A stretch of 6,949 nt of DNA from Campylobacterota bacterium. Lineage in GTDB: Bacteria; Campylobacterota; Campylobacteria; Campylobacterales; Sulfurovaceae. The stretch lies in contig JAADDP010000013.1 of assembly GCA_013153825.1 (NCBI GenBank), positions 1-6,949 on the forward strand. Reading direction: 5' to 3'. Numbering within the stretch: position 1 is the first letter of the stretch; every line of letters begins with the position of its first letter. Positions 1 to 6,189 of the stretch are shown here, piece after piece. The notes below the pieces were generated by a model. It was not told the DNA's origin and ran no database searches. It saw only the letters and a list, made by a program, of their open reading frames with translations. Made by a program: the position numbers and the translations under genes.

Positions 1-1434
1 TTAGCAAGAGTATGTAGAGATATACTCATAAGGAGTTGGTCTCCCCTCTACAGGGATAACATGTCTCTCAAACTGATAATCTATATATGTTTTTATAAAC
101 TCATCTGTCATAATTGGAGATAGGAAGTCATGGTCTCTCTCAAGCCCCTCTAGTGCATCTCTAAATGAGTTTGGAAGCTCAGGAATACCTCTCTCTTTTA
201 ACTCATCTCTTGACCACTCAAATAGGTCTTCATTAATTGGGCCAACTAGCTTATATCCACCCTTCTCAATTCCATCAAGTCCAGCCATCATCAATACAGC
301 AAATGCTAAGTATGGGCAAGATGTGCTATCTGGGAATCTCGTCTCAATTCTTGTAGATTTTTCACCAGCACCATATGGAATTCTACAAGCTGCACTTCTA
401 TTTTGGCTAGAGTAGGTTAAAATTCTAGGAGCTTCAAAACCAGGTAGTAGTCTCTTATATGAGTTTGTAGAAGCGTTTGTAAATGATGCTACTGCCTCTT
501 TATGTTGGAAAATTCCACTTAGATAATCTAGTGCTGTTTTGCTTAAGTTTGCATACTCTCCCTCTTTATAGAATAGGTTTTTTCCATTTTTCCATAGAGA
601 TTGGTGAACGTGCATTCCGTTTCCATTATCATTATAGATTGGCTTTGGCATAAATGTAGCTGTTTTTCCATTTAGGTGAGCTACCATCTTTACAACATAC
701 TTATACTTTTGAACATTATCAGCAGCTGTAATTATGTCGCTAAATACAACTCCAATCTCACCTTGAGCCTGTGCCACTTCATGGTGTCCTAGAACTACCT
801 CAATTCCAACATCTTCAAGAACCTGCATAATTTCAGCTCTTAAGTCCACCATGCTATCTGTTGGCATTACAGGGAAATATCCACCCTTAATTCTTGGTCT
901 ATGCCCCATATTTCCAACATCACCATAATCTCTACTATCTGCCCAGTGACCCTCATCGCTCTCTACCTTAAACATCTGATGGTTATCAGCATCTGAAATT
1001 TTTACATCATCAAATATAAAGAACTCATTTTCTGGTCCAAAGTATGCAGCATCTGCAATACCCTTATCCTCTAGAACCTTTAGAGCCTTTTTAGCAATAC
1101 TTCTTGGACACTTAGCATATAGCTCATTTTTATAGATGTCATATACATCACAAATTACTACAACTGTGCTGTCTGCTGTGAATGGGTCTAGGAATGCTGT
1201 TGGAACATCAGGCTTTAAAATCATATCAGATTCGTTGATTGGTTGCCAATTCTCAATTGAAGAGCCATCAAATGGAAGTCCACGCTCTAGTGTCTCTGCA
1301 TCTATTGCACTCATTCTATATGTGATATGATGCCAAGCACCTTTAATATCTGTAAATCTGAAATCTACAAACTCTACTTCATTTTCCTCACAGAATTTGA
1401 AGAACTCATCGATATTATTTACGAATTTACCCAT
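1..1434 (-). CDS. glnA: Type I glutamine synthetase
   Basis: Makes glutamine from glutamate, ammonium and ATP in the cytoplasm; the family forms dodecamers. The 477-residue frame is complete, from ATG to TAA, and has the normal length for bacterial type I enzymes. Visible family motifs in order: FDGSSI latch (residues 55-60), [10 protein letters not shown] with metal-binding Glu135 and Glu137, [10 protein letters not shown] (270-279) with the catalytic-site His, PGFEAP (331-336), NRSAACRIP (345-353) and RIETRFPD (362-369). The start is fixed by AGGAG at 1443-1447, 8 nt before the ATG. At the position of the regulatory Tyr397 of the enterobacterial enzyme (NLYDLP) this protein has DLFEWS, with Phe405, so adenylylation control is not expected; feedback or transcriptional control must do the work. 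It lies 72 bp downstream of the PHP phosphatase gene in the same direction, with a candidate promoter of its own between them. Identification is secure. Confidence 0.98.
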   Translation of the reverse strand: MGKFVNNIDEFFKFCEENEVEFVDFRFTDIKGAWHHITYRMSAIDAETLERGLPFDGSSIENWQPINESDMILKPDVPTAFLDPFTADSTVVVICDVYDIYKNELYAKCPRSIAKKALKVLEDKGIADAAYFGPENEFFIFDDVKISDADNHQMFKVESDEGHWADSRDYGDVGNMGHRPRIKGGYFPVMPTDSMVDLRAEIMQVLEDVGIEVVLGHHEVAQAQGEIGVVFSDIITAADNVQKYKYVVKMVAHLNGKTATFMPKPIYNDNGNGMHVHQSLWKNGKNLFYKEGEYANLSKTALDYLSGIFQHKEAVASFTNASTNSYKRLLPGFEAPRILTYSSQNRSAACRIPYGAGEKSTRIETRFPDSTSCPYLAFAVLMMAGLDGIEKGGYKLVGPINEDLFEWSRDELKERGIPELPNSFRDALEGLERDHDFLSPIMTDEFIKTYIDYQFERHVIPVEGRPTPYEYISTYSC

Positions 1435-1466
1435 CTATATATCTCCTAAAATTTTAAGTCATTCCG

Positions 1467-1490
1467 ATTTTATCGCATTTTTTTAAAAAA
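1467..1490 (-). promoter_or_regulatory. Candidate glnA promoter
   Basis: On the minus strand the gap upstream of glnA holds a TAAAAT box (1467-1472, 5 of 6 matches to TATAAT). Six bases upstream of it is the 12-bp run of six T then six A at 1479-1490. There is no -35 box. An A/T tract in place of a -35 box is typical of sigma-70 promoters in Campylobacterota. Transcription would begin near 1460, giving a leader of about 25 nt that contains the AGGAG ribosome site. The evidence is only sequence resemblance in AT-rich DNA, so read-through from the upstream gene remains possible. Confidence 0.4.
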
Positions 1491-1506
1491 GTATATATTT
1501 TTCTGA

Positions 1507-2292
1507 TTAAATCTCAAACACTTCTCTATCTTTATGTTTAAATGAAACAGCTTTACTATAACCTATGCTCTTTGCTAAATCAATTATATCTCGGTATCTA
1601 GAGCCTATCTGCTCTATTGAGTGGGCATCTGAACCAAATGTAATAGGAATATCTAGCTCATATGCTACCTCAAGCAACTCTCTAGATGGATATGGCTCCT
1701 CTATCGGTTTTCTATATCCAGCACTATTTAACTCTAGTGCCATATTCGATTTTTTTATCGCCATAAGTGCATCTTTTGCAATTAATCTTATATCCCTTTT
1801 TGGCATAAACTTAAAGATTTTAATTAGGTCTAAATGTCCAACTATGTTAAATAGTCCACTATCTGCCATAGCCCTAACAGCACTAAAATACTCCTCCCAG
1901 ACCTCATTAATATCTCTACTACTCCACCCTCCAATAAACTCTGGGTTATCAAAGCCCCATCTATCAATAAAGTGTATTGAGCCAATTAGGTAGTCAACAT
2001 CTGCTTCTATCACTCTATCCTCTAGGTATCCAGCTATAAAATCTACCTCATAGGCTAGTCGAATATCTATATTATCCTTATATCTCTCTCTAGCATCTAG
2101 GATATCTCTCTCATACTCATCTAGGTCATCTACGCTCAATCTATATCTACTATCAAATCCACCCTTAATTGGGGCATGTTCACTAAAGCCATAGATATCT
2201 ATCCCTAAATCTATAGCTCTTTTTATATACTCATCTATTGAGCCTGTTGCATGGTTACATCTAGTTGTGTGGTTGTGTAAATCTAATCTCAT
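1507..2292 (-). CDS. PHP-domain phosphatase, HisJ (histidinol-phosphatase) family
   Basis: Probable L-histidinol-phosphate phosphatase of the PHP (polymerase and histidinol phosphatase) superfamily, the penultimate step of histidine synthesis; a related phosphoester hydrolase is the alternative. Numbering from the chosen start (261 residues), the metal-binding PHP motifs are all present: DLHNHT (H6, H8) with CNH (H14), SEH (E38, H39), YEVDF (E82), GSIHF (H107), GHLD (H153), ELNSAG (187-192) and GSDAH (D222, H224), so the trinuclear metal site should be intact. The start at 2292 is chosen because family members begin a few residues before DLHNHT. An in-frame ATG at 2343 would add 17 residues unlike the family and overlaps a TATAAT box. 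Against it, no good ribosome site lies just before 2292; the nearest, AGGAG at 2316-2320, is 23 nt away. No other histidine gene is in the window. It is divergent from the hemerythrin-like gene. Confidence 0.88.
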   Translation of the reverse strand: MRLDLHNHTTRCNHATGSIDEYIKRAIDLGIDIYGFSEHAPIKGGFDSRYRLSVDDLDEYERDILDARERYKDNIDIRLAYEVDFIAGYLEDRVIEADVDYLIGSIHFIDRWGFDNPEFIGGWSSRDINEVWEEYFSAVRAMADSGLFNIVGHLDLIKIFKFMPKRDIRLIAKDALMAIKKSNMALELNSAGYRKPIEEPYPSRELLEVAYELDIPITFGSDAHSIEQIGSRYRDIIDLAKSIGYSKAVSFKHKDREVFEI

Positions 2293-2341
2293 AAAAAATC
2301 TGGCAAATAGCCACTCTCCTATATTATGGTCTACTATCACC

Positions 2342-2347
2342 ATTATA
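2342..2347 (-). promoter_or_regulatory. Candidate -10 box for the PHP phosphatase gene
   Basis: A perfect TATAAT reads on the minus strand and overlaps the ATG at 2343. If used, RNA would start near 2335, downstream of that ATG, which supports translation from 2292. The palindrome at 2370-2385 would then be centred about 42-43 bp upstream of the RNA start. Caution: TATAATG also occurs at the oorC start, so in this AT-rich genome the match can arise by chance before an ATG. Confidence 0.4.
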
Positions 2348-2369
2348 TAATTAATCTAATAAAGTGGGA

Positions 2370-2385
2370 ATTAGATATATCTAAT
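2370..2385. promoter_or_regulatory. 16-bp perfect palindrome, candidate operator
   Basis: ATTAGATATATCTAAT is identical to its reverse complement over all 16 bases. Its core TTAGA-N4-TCTAA has the same 5-4-5 layout as Crp/Fnr-family operators (Fnr TTGAT-N4-ATCAA; the NssR site TTAAC-N4-GTTAA of Campylobacter). It sits in the divergent region, about 42 bp upstream of the predicted RNA start on the minus strand and about 76 bp upstream of that on the plus strand. A further TCTAAT half-site lies at 2355-2360. Function as an operator is inference; an AT-rich palindrome of this size is unusual but can occur by chance. Confidence 0.45.
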
Positions 2386-2441
2386 CTTAAATATTTTAGA
2401 TAGTTCTCAAATATTTCTTATAACTCTTATTTTTAATCGAA

Positions 2442-2470
2442 TATAATTGTGTTTAATTTTAAATATAGGA
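2442..2470 (+). promoter_or_regulatory. Candidate promoter and ribosome site of the hemerythrin-like gene
   Basis: A perfect TATAAT at 2442-2447 follows a T-rich stretch without a -35 box. RNA would begin near 2454, leaving a leader of about 23 nt. The sequence AGGAAAG at 2467-2473 then gives a ribosome site close to the ATG at 2477. The TTG at 2447, which would extend the protein by 10 residues, overlaps this box and lies before the predicted RNA start, so it is not used in this annotation. Confidence 0.5.
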
Positions 2471-2476
2471 AAGAAG

Positions 2477-2917
2477 ATGAACATTACAGGCTATTTAAGA
2501 GGCGAACATAGAGATTGCGATGAGATTTTTAGTGATGCAGAGAGAGCTGTGATAGATAACAGTTGGGAGGAGGCAGAGAAGAGGTTTATAGAGTTCTCGA
2601 ATGAGACACTATCACACTTTAAAAGAGAAGAGGAGATTCTATTCCCAGAGTTTGAGAAGTTGACTAGAAGTACAGAGGGACCAACTAGAGTTATGATATT
2701 TGAACATGAGCAGGTTAGAGGTCTATTTGCAAAGATGGCAGAGGCTATAGAGGAGAAAAAGAGAGATGATTATCTATCATTATCTGAATCTATGATGATT
2801 TTACTTCAACAGCACAATATGAAGGAGGAGCAGATGCTATATGCCATGTGTGATAGAGTTATACCTGAAGAGGAAAAAGATGAGTTAATTTCAAAGATGA
2901 GAGAGATTTCATTTTGA
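2477..2917 (+). CDS. Small hemerythrin-like di-iron protein
   Basis: A single-domain hemerythrin/HHE cation-binding protein of 146 residues, predicted cytoplasmic and all-helical. The ligands are readable: His11, His47-x3-Glu51, His77 and His113-x3-Glu117. This 4 His + 2 Glu set with spacings 36, 30 and 36 parallels the di-iron site known for E. coli YtfE (RIC family; His84, His129, Glu133, His160, His204, Glu208) more than the five-His, oxygen-carrying type. The YtfE N-terminal ScdA domain is absent. The role could be nitric oxide or oxygen sensing or iron delivery; the sequence does not decide. The start at 2477 has AGGAAAG upstream. Its stop overlaps the next gene's start by 4 bases (TTGA), so the two are probably translationally coupled. 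The acidic, highly charged composition (many EE and EK pairs) fits a soluble four-helix bundle. Confidence 0.88.
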   Translation: MNITGYLRGEHRDCDEIFSDAERAVIDNSWEEAEKRFIEFSNETLSHFKREEEILFPEFEKLTRSTEGPTRVMIFEHEQVRGLFAKMAEAIEEKKRDDYLSLSESMMILLQQHNMKEEQMLYAMCDRVIPEEEKDELISKMREISF

Positions 2918-3162
2918 AAAGGATAGAGTTAGATGCGAGGGATATGGAGCATCCAACTCCTCTACAACTTGCATTAAACCATCTACAGCAGATGATAGAG
3001 GGTGAGTTTTTGTATATGCTCCATAGAAAAAATCCCATTCCCCTATTGGAGGTGGCTAAGGTTAAGGGGTACTCCTATATATCAGAGGAGAGAGATGGAG
3101 TGTGGCACATTCTTATATCTAAAAATAGAGGTATAGATTTAAAGGAGATGTTAGATGTTTAA
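2914..3162 (+). CDS. DUF2249 domain protein
   Basis: An 82-residue protein made of a single DUF2249 domain, related in fold to TusA/SirA. Visible family features: the first strand IELDAR (4-9) followed by HPTPL (13-17), and the HRKNPIPLLE stretch (37-46) with the P-x-P pair. There is no cysteine, so it lacks the TusA sulfur-carrier residue. The biochemical role of the family is not known. It is often fused to or adjacent to hemerythrin domains and denitrification or nitric oxide genes, which matches the neighbours here. The start is a TTG overlapping the stop of the hemerythrin gene. The first ATG (2944) would delete the conserved first strand, so the TTG is preferred; GAGAGA at 2901-2906 is a weak ribosome site and coupling is likely. 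Confidence 0.82.
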   Translation: MKRIELDARDMEHPTPLQLALNHLQQMIEGEFLYMLHRKNPIPLLEVAKVKGYSYISEERDGVWHILISKNRGIDLKEMLDV

Positions 3163-3178
3163 TCAGGGTGGAGGATTA

Positions 3179-4393
3179 ATGTTGGAACAGGCTCCTCCAA
3201 TAGCAGTTGTAATCAGGTTTTTTATCACTGGTGCTATATTCGGGATATTATTGGGAGTTTTCCTACTTGTTACATCCTTTGGGATATTTGATATATCGGA
3301 CTACTCTCGAGAGTTGATTGCAACCCATTTTCTCTTTCTAGGTGTTGAGGCATCGTTTATGATAGGAGCACTATTTCAGATGTTACCTGTATTGGCAGGA
3401 GTTGTAATAAGAGTTCCAAATAGAAAATCTCTTATTGTAAATGGGTTATTGATATTGGGGGTATTTATTCAGGCCATAGCATTCTACACATCTAATAGTA
3501 TCGCCTATATATCAACTGCCATTATACTTGGAGGTGGATTACTTTATGGGGTATATCTGATGTTGAGGGAGTTACTGAAGGTTAAAACCCACTCAAATAC
3601 ATCGAAAGGTATGGCTTTTGCACTTGTTGCCTTTGCCATAACCATTCTATTTGGGGCTATAATGGTTATAACTCTATCGGGTTCTATAGATACAATATAC
3701 AATTTTGATAGACTTAGAGAGTTCCACTACTCATTTGGCTCTATTGGGTGGGTAACTCTCCTCATAATAGCTATATCCTTTCAGGTGGTTGAGATGTTCT
3801 TTGTAACTCCTAAGTATCCTGATATACTATATAAATATCTAATTGTAATACTATTTGCACTTATATCAATAGAGCTATTTTTAAATTCATATATTGATGA
3901 GGTTGTTGGAGCTTTACTGATTATATACTCTATAGCCACTCTATATCTACTCTATAAGAGGAGAAGACCTACGAGTGATGCTACCGTCTGGTTTTGGCGT
4001 TTTGCCATGGGAACCTTAATCCTATTTGGAGTCTCTCTCTATTTTGACTATATATATCTCACATATATGCTTTTTATATCTTTTAGTTTAAGTGTAATAT
4101 TCTCAATGGTATATAAGATTATCCCATTCTTGGTATGGTTTCATCTATCATCTCAAGGGTATATGAAAGCACCAATGATGCATGAGGTCATCAAGCCAAA
4201 AATGGCAAAGATACATTTCTATATACATATGGTATCCGTTACACTACTGCTTATATCTACACTATATAAATCTTTAGAGCCATTTACATATACACTATGG
4301 ACAGTTTCATTCTCATTTTTAAGTTGGAATATATTCAATGGTGCATCAAAGTATAGATATACTCAGATGAACTCAAAACCTATGAGATGGTAG
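3179..4393 (+). CDS. 12-helix membrane protein, heme-copper oxidase/NnrS-like
   Basis: An integral inner-membrane protein of 404 residues with about 12 hydrophobic helices (near 12-33, 47-76, 84-104, 108-130, 145-166, 186-209, 218-236, 241-259, 271-288, 292-315, 345-363, 369-387). It resembles uncharacterised proteins related to CcoN/NnrS that share His-x(n)-G-ALxQMLPV and GWxxLLI-SxQV-MFxVTPxYP motifs. Here these are His50...GALFQMLPVLAG (63-74) and His183...FQVVEMFFVTPKYP (201-214). Other conserved-looking histidines are His322 (WFHLSSQG), His335, His346 and His350, so heme or metal binding is plausible but unproven. Two starts are credible. ATG 3155 (8 residues longer, overlapping the DUF2249 stop) has AAGGAG 7 nt upstream. 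ATG 3179 has GGAGG at 3170-3174. I prefer 3179 because the extra residues are mostly the translated ribosome site. It ends the operon, convergent with the next gene 28 bp away. Confidence 0.8.
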   Translation: MLEQAPPIAVVIRFFITGAIFGILLGVFLLVTSFGIFDISDYSRELIATHFLFLGVEASFMIGALFQMLPVLAGVVIRVPNRKSLIVNGLLILGVFIQAIAFYTSNSIAYISTAIILGGGLLYGVYLMLRELLKVKTHSNTSKGMAFALVAFAITILFGAIMVITLSGSIDTIYNFDRLREFHYSFGSIGWVTLLIIAISFQVVEMFFVTPKYPDILYKYLIVILFALISIELFLNSYIDEVVGALLIIYSIATLYLLYKRRRPTSDATVWFWRFAMGTLILFGVSLYFDYIYLTYMLFISFSLSVIFSMVYKIIPFLVWFHLSSQGYMKAPMMHEVIKPKMAKIHFYIHMVSVTLLLISTLYKSLEPFTYTLWTVSFSFLSWNIFNGASKYRYTQMNSKPMRW

Positions 4394-4421
4394 ATTTCAC
4401 CCCATAGAGATTATATCTATC

Positions 4422-5468
4422 TCAATCTTGAGACATAAGCTCCTCCAAATCCTCTTGGGGCATATTAAAATTTAATCTATGTCCATTTAATTTGGGGGGT
4501 GTGGGTGGTAGAGTTGGTATATGCGTTGCTCTTACTCTAGGAGATGGTTTAGGGGTAACTATAGGTTCTGCTCTCCTTGATGAGAATGCACCACCCTTAA
4601 CATTTACAATTCTTGTTGTTATTGATGTATTTCCTGCCCTATCCTTTGCCATATAAAAGATTGTATATGTTCCAGCTCTATTTGTATCTATGTCTGACGA
4701 TATCTCAACATCTAAATTTCCATCAACATCATCTTTCGCCGTAGCTCCAAGCTCCTGATACTCACTACCTAGAGATATATATAGTCGCCGTTTCCCCTTT
4801 AGCTCTATTGTCGGAGGTGTAACATCATTTTTAACACTTTTTTCAGTTCTATAGACCTTTGGAACATATATTTTACAATTTTTAGGTTTATAGACCCTCT
4901 TCCTCTTTTTGCTGCTATTTACATCTTTGGATGCTATCTTTTTATCTCCAACAATCTTTATATCATCAACCTTCACCTCTCTTCCCCTAACAAAAAATGT
5001 ATCTACGGCTATAATATCATTATCTAACTCATGTTTTTTTAAATCTAAATTTAAATCCCTCTTGAAGCTGTGCCACTTTCCATCCGTTGTACTATTTCCA
5101 AGTCCAAAATATCCATTGCCATTCTCATCAGACGATGTATATACCAGATATCTATGTCCATTTTTTGTCTGCAGACTTACAAGAATTACAAAGTCGCCAT
5201 TTGTCTGCATACTCCACTCAATATACTTACCATTACCTTTACACCAAACTTTTGAGTTTCTCTCCATCTTAAGCATAAATCCATCTTTTATAGATTTTCC
5301 CTTTAAAAATATGACTCTACTTCTCCTATCCTCATCATAGATATTTTTAATTATTGAGTCGCCATCATTAAATGCCTCCCACCTCTCTATAGATTTATCC
5401 TCACCATCCTCATATACGGTTGATAGAAGTAGAGATGTTGTAATTAAAATAGATGCTATATATTTCAT
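4422..5468 (-). CDS. Secreted protein with DUF5011 Ig-like domain and proline-rich tail
   Basis: A 348-residue exported protein of unknown function. Residues 1-19 form a hydrophobic signal peptide without a lipobox Cys. Residues about 25-172 resemble an unnamed beta-sandwich-like domain seen in many bacterial surface proteins: SRVIFLKG (50-57), EWSMQ (84-88), TKNGHRYLVYT (101-111), GLG...DGKWHSFKRDL (122-139), FFVRG...VDDIKI (158-172). A Lys/Arg-rich linker (175-215) leads to one DUF5011/bacterial Ig-like domain (215-290) with the typical DVTPPTIEL opening, GATAKDDVDG, RAGTYTIFY and KDRAGN. The tail (301-327) is rich in Pro and Thr, and the end is acidic. No anchor or catalytic motif is visible, so an envelope-bound adhesive or structural role is only a guess. 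AAGGAG at 5483-5488 is 14 nt before the ATG, somewhat far. The gene is monocistronic, with an extended -10 promoter upstream. Confidence 0.85.
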   Translation of the reverse strand: MKYIASILITTSLLLSTVYEDGEDKSIERWEAFNDGDSIIKNIYDEDRRSRVIFLKGKSIKDGFMLKMERNSKVWCKGNGKYIEWSMQTNGDFVILVSLQTKNGHRYLVYTSSDENGNGYFGLGNSTTDGKWHSFKRDLNLDLKKHELDNDIIAVDTFFVRGREVKVDDIKIVGDKKIASKDVNSSKKRKRVYKPKNCKIYVPKVYRTEKSVKNDVTPPTIELKGKRRLYISLGSEYQELGATAKDDVDGNLDVEISSDIDTNRAGTYTIFYMAKDRAGNTSITTRIVNVKGGAFSSRRAEPIVTPKPSPRVRATHIPTLPPTPPKLNGHRLNFNMPQEDLEELMSQD

Positions 5469-5516
5469 GAATATTTAGATATCTCCTTATTTTTTAATAA
5501 AATATTAATTTTTTTG

Positions 5517-5525
5517 ATTATAACA
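5517..5525 (-). promoter_or_regulatory. Extended -10 promoter of the secreted-protein gene
   Basis: The minus strand reads TGTTATAAT, a perfect extended -10 element (TGn-TATAAT). RNA would begin near 5510, about 42 nt before the ATG at 5468, and the leader would carry AAGGAG (5483-5488). No -35 box is seen; the upstream DNA is A/T tracts. This is the best promoter match in the window. Confidence 0.55.
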
Positions 5526-5594
5526 AATTTTTATAAAATATGAAGCTTATTATTTATTAAAAGATTGATATGGAGTATATAGATGGAGCTAAGT

Positions 5595-5629
5595 CACCAC
5601 CTCTTTAGGTGGTGTTATCTTATTTTTTT
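5595..5629. terminator. 8-bp hairpin with T tract, orientation ambiguous
   Basis: CACCACCT (5595-5602), loop CTTT, AGGTGGTG (5607-5614) form a perfect 8-bp, GC-rich stem in very AT-rich DNA. It lies 5 bp beyond the oorC stop, where the oor operon would be expected to terminate on the minus strand. However, the T-rich run (5615-5629) follows the stem on the plus strand; on the minus strand the stem is preceded by A's and followed by a mixed sequence (ACTTAGCTCC). So it is either a terminator or 3'-end stabilising hairpin for oor, or an intrinsic terminator for plus-strand RNA running toward oorC. The rest of the 5469-5594 gap holds only the promoter described above and AT-rich DNA. Confidence 0.55.
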
Positions 5630-6177
5630 ATGGACTCTAGAGCATATTTCTTTCCAAGTTCAAAGGCTTTTAGGTTAGCCTCATGAACCTTTTTTGGAAC
5701 CTTACTAAGCATTGTATCAATTAGAAGTTGCTCATCTATAGCACTCATAATTGTATTTGCTATTGCAAGTGCAACAACAGATTGGGTAATAACATTTCCA
5801 ACTTCCTCTTTAGCAATGGTAATAATAGGGATTTCAACTATATTCCACTTTTTTCTATCCTCATCAGTTGGGAATACTAGATTTGGCTCAATTACAATTG
5901 TTCCACCCTCTGCAACCCCATCTTTAAATAGCTGATAACTCTTATCTGCAACAGATAGCATAAAGTCGATTTGACCATCAATCGCATATGGATACCAAAT
6001 CTCTTCATCATCTAGTTGAATATCAACGACTGTTGGTCCACCTCTAACTTGAGATGTATATGTAGCAGTCTTTATTCCATATCCCCCACCCTTAATCTTA
6101 GCAGCGGCGAAAATCTCTCCAGCTAGGAGGACACCTTGTCCCCCTACCCCTGTAAATCTCATTACAATTCTACTCAT
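5620..6177 (-). CDS. oorC: 2-oxoglutarate:acceptor oxidoreductase, gamma subunit
   Basis: Gamma subunit of the four-subunit 2-oxoglutarate:ferredoxin/acceptor oxidoreductase (OorDABC), which interconverts 2-oxoglutarate + CoA and succinyl-CoA + CO2 with a low-potential acceptor in the cytoplasm. The 185-residue protein is full length for the POR/KOR gamma domain. It begins with the glycine motif FTGVGGQGVLLAGE (8-21), then TATYTSQVRGGPTVVDIQL (37-55) with the conserved SQVRGG. The ATG at 6177 is preceded by AGGGGG, an unusual G-rich ribosome site that overlaps the oorB stop; the intergenic gap is 12 nt, so both are one transcript. A second Met (M6) is possible but less well placed. Gene order oorB-oorC matches Campylobacter and Helicobacter. 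The direction of flux (oxidative or reductive TCA) cannot be told from this window. Confidence 0.95.
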   Translation of the reverse strand: MSRIVMRFTGVGGQGVLLAGEIFAAAKIKGGGYGIKTATYTSQVRGGPTVVDIQLDDEEIWYPYAIDGQIDFMLSVADKSYQLFKDGVAEGGTIVIEPNLVFPTDEDRKKWNIVEIPIITIAKEEVGNVITQSVVALAIANTIMSAIDEQLLIDTMLSKVPKKVHEANLKAFELGKKYALESIKK

Positions 6178-6189
6178 TATATCAACCCC

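Noticed and set aside
1136..1330. Plus-strand open frame of 64 codons opposite glnA
   Set aside because: Lies entirely within the conserved glnA coding region and shows no independent support.
1479..1490. T6A6 palindrome as a terminator of the PHP gene
   Set aside because: An all-A/T stem without GC pairs or a loop is not a credible intrinsic terminator; it fits better as the A/T tract upstream of the glnA -10 box.
1565..1993. Plus-strand open frame of 142 codons opposite the PHP phosphatase gene
   Set aside because: It is the antisense shadow of a gene with complete catalytic motifs; its composition (Ser/Ile-rich) and lack of any recognisable domain or ribosome site argue against coding.
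4420..4433. TCTCAA-TC-TTGAGA inverted repeat in the convergent junction as a terminator
   Set aside because: The 2-nt loop is too small, the stem is weak and overlaps the coding end of the minus-strand gene, and no T tract follows on either strand.
4909..5340. Plus-strand open frame of 143 codons opposite the secreted-protein gene
   Set aside because: Phe/Ser/Leu-rich translation typical of the complement of a Lys/Asp/Glu-rich gene; the minus-strand frame has a signal peptide, domains and promoter.
5570..5608. Tiny plus-strand frame encoding MEYIDGAKSPPL before the hairpin
   Set aside because: Only 12 codons, with no clear ribosome site and a stop inside the hairpin; nothing indicates a leader peptide for a downstream plus-strand gene, since none exists there.
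6176..6181. TATAAT on the minus strand overlapping the oorC start as an internal promoter
   Set aside because: oorB and oorC are 12 nt apart in one operon, and the match is easily produced by an AT-rich spacer before an ATG.
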